64,000 nt of DNA, from contig NZ_EQ973490.1 in the NCBI RefSeq assembly GCF_000158035.1, positions 340,926 through 404,925 of the forward strand, given 5' to 3'. The notes under the pieces were generated by a model, which ran no database searches, was not told the origin of the DNA, and was given only the letters and a program-made list of their open reading frames with translations. Every line of letters starts with the position of its first letter. Within the stretch, counting starts at the first letter, position 1. A program made the translations under genes and the position numbers. This DNA is from Bacteroides cellulosilyticus DSM 14838. Its GTDB lineage: Bacteria > Bacteroidota > Bacteroidia > Bacteroidales > Bacteroidaceae. Shown here piece after piece: positions 29,880 to 39,292 of this stretch.

Positions 29880-29887
29880 TAAGTTTG
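29880..29887 (+). promoter_or_regulatory. -7 promoter element for the M20 deacylase gene
   Basis: TAAGTTTG matches TAnnTTTG, 27 bases before the start at 29915. Confidence 0.6.
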
Positions 29888-29914
29888 CATCACAATAATT
29901 TAACTGATTGAGAT

Positions 29915-30985
29915 ATGGCTTACGATATACCGACAATGGTTTCTGAGGCGACCGGAGTTCTTAAATCTCTGATTGCTATCCCTTCTCTTAGCCGCGATGA
30001 AGAAAAAGCGGCTGATTATCTACAGAATTATATAGAGTTGCAAGGCATGGCAACCGGACGAAAAGGCAATAACGTATGGTGTCTTAGTCCGATGTTCGAC
30101 TTAAATAAGCCTACCTTGTTACTGAATTCACATATTGATACAGTGAAAGCTGTGAACGGCTGGCGGAAAGATCCGTTTACCCCAACCCTGGAAAATAATG
30201 GAAAACTATACGGATTGGGTAGCAATGATGCCGGTGCAAGCGTTGTCAGTCTGTTGCAAGTCTTTTTGCAACTTTGCCGCACCACACAGAAGTATAATCT
30301 CATCTATCTCGCTTCCTGCGAAGAAGAAGTTTCCGGAAAAGGAGGCATCGAATGCGTATTGCCTGAACTTCCTCCGATACATTTTGCTATTGTAGGCGAA
30401 CCTACCGAGATGCAACCTGCCACTGCGGAAAAAGGATTAATGGTACTGGACGTGACCGCTTACGGAAAAGCCGGACATGCCGCACGCAATGAAGGAGACA
30501 ATGCCATATATAAAGTATTGGAAGATATCGCCTGGTTCCGCGACCATCATTTTGAAAAAGTATCTCCATTATTAGGTCCTGTAAAGATGAGTGTAACGCA
30601 GATCAATGCAGGCACGCAACACAATGTAATCCCAGACCGTTGTACGTTTGTGGTAGATATTCGCAGTAATGAATGTTATAGTAATCAGGAACTGTTTGCC
30701 GAAATACAAAAACATATTTCTTGCGAAGCTAAAGCACGTTCGTTCCGCTTAAGTTCTTCTCATGTAGAAGAAAGACACCCAATAGTACAGCGTGCCGTGG
30801 CAATGGGGCGTGTTCCTTTTGGTTCTCCTACCCTCTCCGACCAGGCACTGATGTCATTCCCCTCTCTCAAAATGGGACCGGGGAAAAGCAGTCGTTCCCA
30901 TACAGCAGATGAGTTTATTTTCATTCAGGAAATAGAAGAAGCGATAGGGTTATATCTGAAACTATTGGACGGAGCTATCTTATAA
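29915..30985 (+). CDS. argE: M20-family deacylase, ArgE-type (acetylornithine / succinylornithine deacylase)
   Basis: Cytoplasmic di-zinc hydrolase that would release ornithine from an N-acylated precursor in arginine synthesis; Bacteroides use succinylated intermediates, so N-succinylornithine is a plausible substrate (family knowledge). It has 356 residues and no signal peptide. The M20 metal and catalytic motifs are in order: LLLNSHIDTV, GLGSNDAGASV, the catalytic Glu pair in ASCEEEVSGKGG, IVGEPTE, and the late His in SRSHTADEF. The lid dimerisation domain is recognisable around GHAARNEGDNAIY. It stands alone between a -7 box and a terminator, away from other arg genes, so the specific substrate is inferred rather than shown. 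Confidence 0.8.
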   Translation: MAYDIPTMVSEATGVLKSLIAIPSLSRDEEKAADYLQNYIELQGMATGRKGNNVWCLSPMFDLNKPTLLLNSHIDTVKAVNGWRKDPFTPTLENNGKLYGLGSNDAGASVVSLLQVFLQLCRTTQKYNLIYLASCEEEVSGKGGIECVLPELPPIHFAIVGEPTEMQPATAEKGLMVLDVTAYGKAGHAARNEGDNAIYKVLEDIAWFRDHHFEKVSPLLGPVKMSVTQINAGTQHNVIPDRCTFVVDIRSNECYSNQELFAEIQKHISCEAKARSFRLSSSHVEERHPIVQRAVAMGRVPFGSPTLSDQALMSFPSLKMGPGKSSRSHTADEFIFIQEIEEAIGLYLKLLDGAIL

Positions 30986-31017
30986 TTCGTCAGTTTCTAC
31001 TTTCTTTCATAACACAT

Positions 31018-31050
31018 GAACAGCCTTTCCTATTTAGGCTGTTCCATTTA
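31018..31050 (+). terminator. rho-independent terminator after the M20 deacylase gene
   Basis: GAACAGCCT (31018-31026) pairs with AGGCTGTTC (31036-31044) around a 9-base loop; the tail CATTTAATC is only weakly T-rich. About 30 bases after the stop. Confidence 0.65.
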
Positions 31051-31181
31051 ATCATGCTCTTTATCGATTTAAAAGCGTACGGAGAGCCGGAATTTTCTTT
31101 TTAAGATTTCCTTTTTGGATATATAGTACTTTTTCTCTAATATTGTATCATCTTTGCTTTGAATTACTAATCCTAATTAGA

Positions 31182-34100
31182 ATGATATCACACAGATTTC
31201 TTTTTCTCCTGTTGCTGTTGTTGCCCATCCATAATTCGGTGGCACAAGAAGAGACATTTGAACCGTTGTTTGAAAACATTGATATCACTAAAGGACTACC
31301 TCATAATACAGTTCAAAAGATCTTTCAGGATTCCGAAGGCTATATGTGGTTTGCAACTAAAGATGGACTATGCCGGTATGATGGCTATAATTTTATTGTT
31401 TACTGCGAGTCATTAGTTAAAGAATCTATTTCCAACAGTAAGGTACGTTGCATAGCTGAAGATGCTCATAAAAATATATGGGTAGGAACCGACAATGGCC
31501 TTAATTGTATAAATCTTCTCAGCCAGCATATTCTTTCTTTCTTCCCTAACGAACTTTCCCCACTAAAAAGCAATAAGATTAATGAACTCTATTTTGATCC
31601 CTCCACCCATTTATTGTGGATTGCAACAGATAAAGGAATTACATGGTATGATACAGATTCCAGAAAATTTATAGCTCCGGAAAACCACAGAGCTTTCAAT
31701 GAGGAAACCAATACCGTAGGGAAATATGGTGACAAGGAAATATATATTGGCACACATAATGGATTATACATTTATGATATTCATACCCAAAATGTACGAC
31801 GCATCCAGTTAGAGCATGGAGGTGGCAATATTAATGTACTTTCTGTCTGGCAAGATACAGCAGGAGACACTTGGATTGGAAACAATTTAGCTTTGTTGGC
31901 TAAAGTGCCCAAAGGTGGAAGCGTTATCTCACTTCTTCCATTCGGACAGGTACGTATGAACGACGATCAGAATATCTGTTGTATTATAGAACAAAAAGAG
32001 ATTCTGTGGTTGATCAGTAAACGGCGGGGAATCTTCTTTTATAATAAACAGACCGGGCAATTACTCAAAACACGGAATACCTATTCTCTGAATCCTCTCG
32101 GAACAGATGTGAAAGAAAGGATCATGCTTACCAGCGGTTATAAAGATAATAATGGAAATATTTGGGTGGGATCATATTATATGGGACTCTTTCTCCATTC
32201 ACGTTATATGAATCATTTCACTCACATCCCAATCGAACGGACTGGTAAAGCCTCCACTGGAATAATCGGATCAATGGTACCCGATGGGCAAGGAATATGG
32301 CTTGGAAGTGATGATCTTGGAATCACTTATTACAACCCGGTTACGAGGACTCAACAATATTATGAGTTATACAACGGAGAGACTCCTCTAGTGGAATGTA
32401 AGCCTCTGTTAATTCATAAGGGTGCGTTATGGGTTGGTACAGAATCTCATGGCATCCACCTTTTTGATTTGAAAACAAAACAACTCATCGGACATTATAC
32501 AGCTACTTCACAAACCGGACGCATTCCCGGAAATCGAGTGAACTGTGCATTGCAGGATTCCAATGGATATATTTGGATTGGTTTTAACGGCGGTCCGGGT
32601 GGCATTTGCCGTTTCAACGAACAGAATGAAAGCTTTACGACTTTCTATCCATCAAACAGTTCTCATAAGGTAAGAGACGTGTATTTTATCTATGAAGCTT
32701 CCGATAATGAGCTATGGATTGGTACTCGTAATAATGGTCTGTTCTGCTATAATATCGCAGAGAATGTTTTCACACCTATTCCTGTTATGGGTAGAGAAGA
32801 CTTGTCTGTCAGTTACATTTATAAAGACAAGAAAGATCGTATTTGGATAGGAACATTCGGGCAAGGACTGGTCTGTATGGACAGTTCGGGTGAAGTGAAG
32901 CAGGTATTCAATACAAATAGCGATCACATTGGTAACAACATTTGCGGTATACTGGAGGATAATGACGGTCGTATCTGGATCAGCTCATTTTATGAAATAG
33001 CTTATTATAATGAAGAAGACCATACATTTATAAGATATGATGCTTACAATGGATTTCCATTGTTGCACGTAAAGTCTATGTCTTGTTTTGTTTCAGAACG
33101 CAATTTGCTATACTTTGGGGGAAGTAACGGTTTAGTTGAAGTCGTTCCAAAAGATGTGATGCATGTTAATAAGAAGGCTCCTAAGGTTGTTCTGACAGAT
33201 TTTCTAGTTCATAATCAGTCAATAGATACTCTATCCCGTAAAAATATACGTACCCACCACAGGGTTGAACTTAAGTATAATCAAGATAATCTTACTTTTG
33301 CTTTCGCTGCATTAAGCTATATCTATCCGGACAAGAACCTGTATCGTTACCGATTACAAGGTATCGACAAGGAATGGAATTTAGCCGGTACACAAAGACA
33401 GGTGACTTATAGTAACCTGGGAGCAGGTGAATATCAGTTCCAGGTCTGTGCTTGCAACAGTAATGGAACCTGGTCTGAACCGTCCAATCTGCTTTCTGTC
33501 ATTATTAAACCTGCACCATGGCGTACATGGTGGGCTTATCTGGCATATACGATTGTAATACTTGCATTGTTGGCCTTGTTCTTTTACTACCTGCGCATTA
33601 AGATGCAGTTGGAACACGACTTAGAGATCAAAAATATAGAAAAGAAGAATTTAGATAAGATGCATAAATTCCGACTTGATCTTTTTACAAACTTTTCCCA
33701 TGAGATACGTACTCCACTGACACTGATTTCCGGTTCATTGACTGACCTATTGGCATCCAACACTCCTTCACAGATGGAAAAAGGAGTATTACAGGGAGTT
33801 CAACGCAATGTCATGAAAATTATGAAGTTAGTAAATCAGTTGATGGATTTTCGCAAGCATGATGAAGGGCGTATGGAATTATTAGCATCCAAACAACACC
33901 TGATTCCTTTTATCAAGGAGGTGATACTTGCTTTTAGCGAATTGTCCAGAATCCAAAATCATCCATTAAAGATACATTTACCTGAAACAGAGCTAATAGC
34001 CTGGTATAATCCTCAGCTACTGGAGAAAGTCTTTTATAATGTCCTGATGAATGCTTTCAAGTATTCCAATGAAGAAAGTGTCATCTCCCTAAACGTTGAT

Positions 34101-35252
34101 GTGATAACTTTGAATAAGTCACCCTATCGGGAACGGGTAGATGAACGGGTAAAGGAAGCTATACTTATTTCTGTATTCAATGAAGGAGATATTATTCCGG
34201 AAGATAAACTTGAAGAAGTTTTCGAACCTTTCTATCGGCTTAAAAACACAAAGAGCCAGCAGGGAACAGGGATCGGTCTAAGTTTCAATCGTATGATCAT
34301 GCGCCTGCATCATAGTGATATTTGGGTTGAAAATATCGGTGACACAGGTGTTGTATTCAAATTCCTGATTCCAATAGGTAAAGACCATTTGCGGGAAGAT
34401 GAGTTATGCGATGAAACAGAACAGGAACATCGTTTGATTCTGACTCCTTCAGTCGCTCCCAAAACAGAGCCTGCTATGGAACGCCCAAAGGTGGAAAAAG
34501 AGCTTAGAACTTTGTTAGTTGTAGAAGATAACAATGAGATCAGACAGTATCTGAAAAGTAAGCTTGCCACTATATACAATGTATTCGATTGTGATAATGG
34601 CCATGAAGCATTAGAAATCATACACCGGAGAGAGATCGACTTGGTCATCAGTGATGTAATGATGCCGGTTATGGACGGAATAGAACTCTGTAAAGCTATA
34701 AAAAGTAATATTGAGATTAATCATATTCCAGTAATCTTACTGACAGCACATGTATCGGACACACACGTAAAAGACGGATTGTCTTCGGGTGCCAATGATT
34801 ATGTATTCAAACCGTTTAATTTTGATTTATTATTGGCGCGTATTCAAAACTTATTAGATAACAATGAACGGTTACGACAATCTTTCCAGAAAAGAATCAG
34901 TCCGAAAGATATGAACGTAGAGGTAACTGACTATGATGAGCAATTTTTGCAGAAATGCTATGACTTTCTGCGAAAGAACCTTACTAATTCAGAACTAACC
35001 ATTGAGGATTTCGGGAAAGAGTTAGGAGTAAGCCGTGTGCATCTCTATCGTAAGATAAAGTATCTTACGAATTTATCTCCCAGCCGTTTCATTCTAAATG
35101 TAAGACTTAAAGTGGCAGCTGATTTGCTTCGTCAGGAAGGTGTTTCTGTTTCTGATGTCTGCTATCAGGTCGGCTTTAATAACCTTTCTTATTTTACTCG
35201 CACTTTTAAGGAAAGCTATGGCGTTTCACCATCCGACTACCAGCATAAATAA
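31182..35252 (+). CDS. hybrid two-component system sensor-regulator (HTCS)
   Basis: Second HTCS, 1356 residues from the start at 31182 (MISHRFLFLLLLLLPIHNSVAQ, a clear signal peptide; the open frame extends upstream to 31143 but would put residues before the signal). Beta-propeller repeats (GYMWFATKDGLCRYDGYNF, NIWVGTDNGLNCI, RIWIGTFGQGLVCMD) and a Y_Y_Y domain (LYRYRLQGIDKEWNLAG) form the periplasmic sensor. Then come a membrane helix, the kinase His in NFSHEIRTPLTLI (about 838), the ATPase with GTGIGLSFNRM, a receiver with the Asp in VISDVMMPVMDG (about 1157) and an AraC HTH ending GFNNLSYFTRTFKESYGVSP. It lies directly upstream of, and in line with, the GH28-to-GH13 locus, its probable target. 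The kinase-receiver linker is unusually long and charged (about 1080-1110). Confidence 0.95.
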   Translation: MISHRFLFLLLLLLPIHNSVAQEETFEPLFENIDITKGLPHNTVQKIFQDSEGYMWFATKDGLCRYDGYNFIVYCESLVKESISNSKVRCIAEDAHKNIWVGTDNGLNCINLLSQHILSFFPNELSPLKSNKINELYFDPSTHLLWIATDKGITWYDTDSRKFIAPENHRAFNEETNTVGKYGDKEIYIGTHNGLYIYDIHTQNVRRIQLEHGGGNINVLSVWQDTAGDTWIGNNLALLAKVPKGGSVISLLPFGQVRMNDDQNICCIIEQKEILWLISKRRGIFFYNKQTGQLLKTRNTYSLNPLGTDVKERIMLTSGYKDNNGNIWVGSYYMGLFLHSRYMNHFTHIPIERTGKASTGIIGSMVPDGQGIWLGSDDLGITYYNPVTRTQQYYELYNGETPLVECKPLLIHKGALWVGTESHGIHLFDLKTKQLIGHYTATSQTGRIPGNRVNCALQDSNGYIWIGFNGGPGGICRFNEQNESFTTFYPSNSSHKVRDVYFIYEASDNELWIGTRNNGLFCYNIAENVFTPIPVMGREDLSVSYIYKDKKDRIWIGTFGQGLVCMDSSGEVKQVFNTNSDHIGNNICGILEDNDGRIWISSFYEIAYYNEEDHTFIRYDAYNGFPLLHVKSMSCFVSERNLLYFGGSNGLVEVVPKDVMHVNKKAPKVVLTDFLVHNQSIDTLSRKNIRTHHRVELKYNQDNLTFAFAALSYIYPDKNLYRYRLQGIDKEWNLAGTQRQVTYSNLGAGEYQFQVCACNSNGTWSEPSNLLSVIIKPAPWRTWWAYLAYTIVILALLALFFYYLRIKMQLEHDLEIKNIEKKNLDKMHKFRLDLFTNFSHEIRTPLTLISGSLTDLLASNTPSQMEKGVLQGVQRNVMKIMKLVNQLMDFRKHDEGRMELLASKQHLIPFIKEVILAFSELSRIQNHPLKIHLPETELIAWYNPQLLEKVFYNVLMNAFKYSNEESVISLNVDVITLNKSPYRERVDERVKEAILISVFNEGDIIPEDKLEEVFEPFYRLKNTKSQQGTGIGLSFNRMIMRLHHSDIWVENIGDTGVVFKFLIPIGKDHLREDELCDETEQEHRLILTPSVAPKTEPAMERPKVEKELRTLLVVEDNNEIRQYLKSKLATIYNVFDCDNGHEALEIIHRREIDLVISDVMMPVMDGIELCKAIKSNIEINHIPVILLTAHVSDTHVKDGLSSGANDYVFKPFNFDLLLARIQNLLDNNERLRQSFQKRISPKDMNVEVTDYDEQFLQKCYDFLRKNLTNSELTIEDFGKELGVSRVHLYRKIKYLTNLSPSRFILNVRLKVAADLLRQEGVSVSDVCYQVGFNNLSYFTRTFKESYGVSPSDYQHK

Positions 35253-35359
35253 TTGAATAAATACAGAAATATCCGATTATTAAGCGATTATATCATGTGC
35301 TTGTATCATTTGTGTTAATATCCGTAACATAGCTTCAAACAAAAAAGTAGTTCTGCGCA

Positions 35360-35367
35360 TACCTTTG
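35360..35367 (+). promoter_or_regulatory. -7 promoter element for the GH28-isomerase-GH28-GH63-susCDE operon
   Basis: TACCTTTG (TAnnTTTG) lies 54 bases before the GH28 start at 35422 and 107 after the HTCS stop. No -33 TTTG at normal spacing, as expected for an HTCS-activated promoter. Confidence 0.6.
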
Positions 35368-35421
35368 TCAGCGAACAATCGGAGTTAAATCCGGCTATTC
35401 TGAAACTTTAAATGATACGAT

Positions 35422-36999
35422 ATGCAAAAGACACTTTTTAGTATTCTGGTTTTATTAGTCTGTATAAGTCATCCGTCAAAGGCTACGTCTTTTATATATA
35501 ATGTAACAGACTATGGAGTGAAAGCCAATTCAGGAAGATCCGAGACAGCTTCCTTACAGAAAATTATTGACTTATGTTCCACAAATGGAGGAGGTACGGT
35601 ATGTATACCTACAGGTACTTATATCAGTGGAACATTATTTCTGAAAAACAATGTAATGCTCTTTTTAGATCGTGGAGCCGTACTGAGAGGAAGTTCGGAC
35701 CTGAATGAGTATCCTGAACTTAGAACTCATCGTAAGGGACTTATTCATGCAGAAAATGTCCATAATACAGGTATTTGTGGGAGTGGAGTGATCGATGCGA
35801 ATGGCAATGATACTGTTTTTCATGGAGGTGCCAAATCCCCAGACCGTATTTATGCCGCTAATTTTGAAGGATGTTCACAAATAGATATTCGTAATGTAAG
35901 CCTGATCAATGCCTCTTATTGGACTTTGCGTATCAGCGATTGTGACCATGTACAAATAAGAGGGATTACAATTCGTTCTACCAGCTATTTTAATAATGAT
36001 GGAATAGATCTCGATGGGCGAAATATTACCGTATCCGATTGTATAATCGATTGTATTGATGATGCGATATGCTTGAAGAGCTACTACAAAGAACGCCCTT
36101 GTGAAAATATTGCCATTTCCAATTGTATTGTTTCCAGTAATTGTAATGCTATAAAATTGGGAACAGCTTCCAGAGGTGGATTCAAGAATATTGCCATATC
36201 CAACTGTGTTATAAAGCGCCCGGAACAAAATGATTATTTTGATTATAAAAAGTATACTATACCTGGTGTAACAGCCAATTATACAAACAATTCGGGCATT
36301 GCATTGGAAATGGTCGATGGAGGAACAATGGAGCAGATAGTGATTAATAATATCACCATGTTCAATACATTGACCCCTATATTTATTCGTTACGGACAAA
36401 GACATAGTCCGCTGGTTGGTATGATGAAAGGAATAATAATCAGTAACATTACAGCCACAAGCAATAGCCTGATGAGTTGTTCCATTACAGGTATTCCTGA
36501 CCAGTATGCAGAAAATATAAAGTTGAGCCATATAATACTGAATTGTCCTGGTGGCGGGCGTAAAGAACATACACTGCGCACTATCCCCGAAGTGGAAAAC
36601 AGCTATCCGGAAAATAAGATTTTTGGTGCAAACTTACCGGCATATGGCTTTTTTATCCGTCATGTACGCCATCTGACCTTAGAAGATATACAATTTAATT
36701 TAGACAATAAAGATGATAGGCATGCGCTGTACCTTGACGATTGCCGTGATATTACCATAGATAAAGTGAAAACGATTTCGCACCTGAGCGAATCTGCCTA
36801 TATCAGGACAAATAATGTGGAAAATCTTATGATCAGAGGATTCTCAACAGAAAATGCTCTACCGTCTTTTTTGGAAAACAGCGGCAAATCTTCCGGTATA
36901 AAGTTGATTGGCAATGATTTCAGTAAGGTATCCCAGTTGTACAATGAAGAAATCGAGCAAGAGGTAAAAGAAGCCGGCAATCTATTTGAAAACAAATAA
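35422..36999 (+). CDS. divergent GH28-like right-handed beta-helix protein
   Basis: Secreted 525-residue beta-helix protein of the GH28 (pectin-degrading) clan. A signal peptide (about 1-21) precedes the pectate-helix start FIYNVTDYGVKANSG. GH28 motif I is NNDG at 191-194 and the Asp pair is DD at 213-214 in CIDDAICLKS. The usual GHG region is replaced by SSNCNAIKLGTASRGG (238-253), with no His, and the RIK triad is replaced by GIALEMVDGG. It therefore keeps the catalytic Asp residues but not the canonical galacturonate-binding set, which suggests a different sugar or linkage, for example a rhamnogalacturonan-type substrate. First gene of an operon; the next start is 14 bases downstream. Confidence 0.8.
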   Translation: MQKTLFSILVLLVCISHPSKATSFIYNVTDYGVKANSGRSETASLQKIIDLCSTNGGGTVCIPTGTYISGTLFLKNNVMLFLDRGAVLRGSSDLNEYPELRTHRKGLIHAENVHNTGICGSGVIDANGNDTVFHGGAKSPDRIYAANFEGCSQIDIRNVSLINASYWTLRISDCDHVQIRGITIRSTSYFNNDGIDLDGRNITVSDCIIDCIDDAICLKSYYKERPCENIAISNCIVSSNCNAIKLGTASRGGFKNIAISNCVIKRPEQNDYFDYKKYTIPGVTANYTNNSGIALEMVDGGTMEQIVINNITMFNTLTPIFIRYGQRHSPLVGMMKGIIISNITATSNSLMSCSITGIPDQYAENIKLSHIILNCPGGGRKEHTLRTIPEVENSYPENKIFGANLPAYGFFIRHVRHLTLEDIQFNLDNKDDRHALYLDDCRDITIDKVKTISHLSESAYIRTNNVENLMIRGFSTENALPSFLENSGKSSGIKLIGNDFSKVSQLYNEEIEQEVKEAGNLFENK

Positions 37000-37013
37000 A
37001 AACTTAAGTATAT

Positions 37014-37877
37014 ATGAAAATTATGAAGCGCTATATTCAAGTAATATTCATCTGCTGGTTATCCATAAATTCCATAACTGAAGTTTACGGAAAGGACCCG
37101 ATAGGCATATCTTTAGTAAAGTGGAGTTTTCGTACACAGACTGCTATACTATGTGATATGGCAAAAGAAAACGGAGCTGTAGCTATTGATATGGTAGATC
37201 CAGAAAAATGGGACATTGTGAAAGAGAAAGGACTAACCGTTGCCATGGCTGATGGTATAGATATGGGAATCGAACGAGGATTTTGCGACCGGAGGTGGCA
37301 TTCATCACTAATTGAAAACTATAAACGCTTCATTCCCCTATTAGCAGAAAAAGGAATTAAGCAAGTGGTATGTTATTCCGGAATAAATACAGACTTATCG
37401 GATGAAGAGGCTTTGGAAGCATGTGTGGAAGGATTAAAGCCCCTATTGGATATCGCAGAAAAAGCAAATGTGACTTTGGTAATGGAGTTACTCAGCAGCC
37501 GTAATACTGAAGAGATTTTCACAAAACAGCGTTTCTCTTATTATCAGTGTGATAATCCGGAATGGGGAGTAGCATTATGTAAAAAACTAAACTCACCGAA
37601 TTTCAAACTTTTATATGATGTCTGGCATATGAACGATATGGGACGTGATATAATGAGTGATATAAAAAAATATCATTCTTATATTTCTCATTATCATATT
37701 GCGGGCATTCCAGAACGGAAAGGACTTAACCGGACAGACTCCTTTAATTATCAACAGTTCATGAAATTGCTGAAAAAGGTCGGTTACCAAGGTTATGTTG
37801 GATTAGAACCCGACAGGATAGAAAAGAATTTGAAAAGTACTATTCAAGAAAGTATAACCCTATTAAAAAATAAATAA
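37014..37877 (+). CDS. secreted sugar isomerase/epimerase-like TIM-barrel protein
   Basis: Xylose-isomerase-like TIM barrel of the sugar phosphate isomerase/epimerase (hydroxypyruvate isomerase-like) superfamily, 287 residues. Putative metal ligands line up: Glu 158 (VMELLSS), Asp 202 and His 205 (LYDVWHMND), His 228 (SHYHIAG) and Glu 265 (GLEPDR). Unlike cytoplasmic relatives it starts with a hydrophobic export signal (KRYIQVIFICWLSINSITEVYG), predicting a periplasmic or surface location. The stop overlaps the next GH28 start (TAATG), so the pair is translationally coupled. Real reaction unknown; a periplasmic epimerase, isomerase or keto-glycoside-processing role is inference. The start at 37014 or 37023 is uncertain. 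Confidence 0.72.
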   Translation: MKIMKRYIQVIFICWLSINSITEVYGKDPIGISLVKWSFRTQTAILCDMAKENGAVAIDMVDPEKWDIVKEKGLTVAMADGIDMGIERGFCDRRWHSSLIENYKRFIPLLAEKGIKQVVCYSGINTDLSDEEALEACVEGLKPLLDIAEKANVTLVMELLSSRNTEEIFTKQRFSYYQCDNPEWGVALCKKLNSPNFKLLYDVWHMNDMGRDIMSDIKKYHSYISHYHIAGIPERKGLNRTDSFNYQQFMKLLKKVGYQGYVGLEPDRIEKNLKSTIQESITLLKNK

Positions 37878-39265
37878 TGATGAAACAAATCTCTTTAATG
37901 ATCACATCTGTGGCGTTGACATTTGCTATGAATATCTGCGCTCAGCAATCACCTTGGGATAAAGCAGATGCCATCGTGCAGAGCCTAGATCCTGTGACAT
38001 TTCCCGACAAAACTTATGTCATCACGGACTTTGGTGCAGTCGGAGACGGAAAAACATTGTGTAAAGAAGCCTTTGAAAAGGCTATTACAATTTGTAGCGA
38101 CAACGGTGGAGGAAAAATCACTGTTCCTGCAGGTACTTACTATATGAATGGGCCTCTGGTCTTCAAAAGCAATGTAAATGTACATCTGGAAAAAGGAGCG
38201 ATACTTGATTTCAGCACTAATGAAAGTGACTATTTACCGGCTGTCATTACTCGTTGGGAAGGTACCGAGCTGTTCAACTATTCTCCGCTGATATACGCAT
38301 ATCATGTGCAGAATATAGCTCTGACAGGTGAGGGCACCGTAAATGGAAATGGCTCAAAAAAATTCTCACCATGGAATAATATTCAGACAGTAGAACAGGA
38401 AATGCTTCGTAAGATGGGGCGTACCAATGTACCGGTTTATCGTCGTATATTCGGCGAAGGCTATAAACTTCGTCCCGGTTTTATCGAACCTTTTGGCTGT
38501 GCTAATGTAAGAATAGAAGGCGTCACTATCATGGATTCTCCGTTCTGGGTGATTCATCCTATTTTCTGTAACAATGTAATTGTCCGTAATGTAACAGTTG
38601 ACAGTCATAATTATAATAATGATGGTTGTGATCCGGAATCCTGCCGGAACGTACTGATTGAAGGTTGTACTTTCTCCACAGGCGACGATGCAATAGCCAT
38701 CAAATCAGGACGGGATAATGACGCATGGCGCATCGGTCAGCCGACGGAAAATGTTGTGATACGTAATTGTTCTTTCCGCTCTAAAATTAATGGTGTATGT
38801 ATTGGTAGCGAGATTGCCGGTGGAGTCCGGAATATCTTTATTGAAAATATTACAATTCCGAAGTCCTCCAATGCCATCTATTTCAAATCGAATCTTGACC
38901 GTGGAGCTTACATACAGGATGTATATGTACGTAATGTACAAGCAGATACAGTACGTACTGCCCTGATACGTTTTGAACCGAACTATAAAGGGGAACGCTC
39001 AGCTTTCCATCCAACGTTATTTGACTCATTCTTGATTGAGAATGTAACCTGCAAGCAATCCAATGAATGTGGTATTTACATGGCCGGTTTTGCAGAACGT
39101 CCTCTTCAGAACATTGTATTGAAAAACGTAACAATCGGTAAAGTACCTACCCCCTACTGTTTCCAGAACGGAGAAAATATTCGATTTCAAAGTGTAAAGG
39201 TAAACGGTAAAAAGCTGGATGAAAAACCAACTCCCAAAGAATTGGTGAAACTTAGAGTACTTTAA
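37877..39265 (+). CDS. GH28-family protein lacking the GHG histidine
   Basis: Secreted 462-residue GH28 beta-helix protein; signal peptide about 1-22 (ends ICAQ). The N-terminal part YVITDFGAVGDGKT and ALTGEGTVNGNG match GH28 exo-enzymes and the GH28 at 7082. NNDG at 247-250 and GDD at 269-271 retain the catalytic Asp residues. The GHG position reads KINGVCIGSE (303-312), so the conserved His is missing, and the RIK triad is AIYFKS (Lys 337 kept, Arg lost). It is translationally coupled to the preceding TIM-barrel gene. Probably active on an alpha-linked uronide with changed recognition, or non-canonical; not obviously dead because both key Asp motifs remain. Confidence 0.83.
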   Translation: MMKQISLMITSVALTFAMNICAQQSPWDKADAIVQSLDPVTFPDKTYVITDFGAVGDGKTLCKEAFEKAITICSDNGGGKITVPAGTYYMNGPLVFKSNVNVHLEKGAILDFSTNESDYLPAVITRWEGTELFNYSPLIYAYHVQNIALTGEGTVNGNGSKKFSPWNNIQTVEQEMLRKMGRTNVPVYRRIFGEGYKLRPGFIEPFGCANVRIEGVTIMDSPFWVIHPIFCNNVIVRNVTVDSHNYNNDGCDPESCRNVLIEGCTFSTGDDAIAIKSGRDNDAWRIGQPTENVVIRNCSFRSKINGVCIGSEIAGGVRNIFIENITIPKSSNAIYFKSNLDRGAYIQDVYVRNVQADTVRTALIRFEPNYKGERSAFHPTLFDSFLIENVTCKQSNECGIYMAGFAERPLQNIVLKNVTIGKVPTPYCFQNGENIRFQSVKVNGKKLDEKPTPKELVKLRVL

Positions 39266-39292
39266 TCTGTATAACTTTAATCTAATCACATC

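Noticed and set aside
35281-35340. AraC-type direct repeat upstream of the locus 2 promoter
   Set aside because: TATCAT occurs twice only 13 bases apart, too close and too short to support an HTCS operator.
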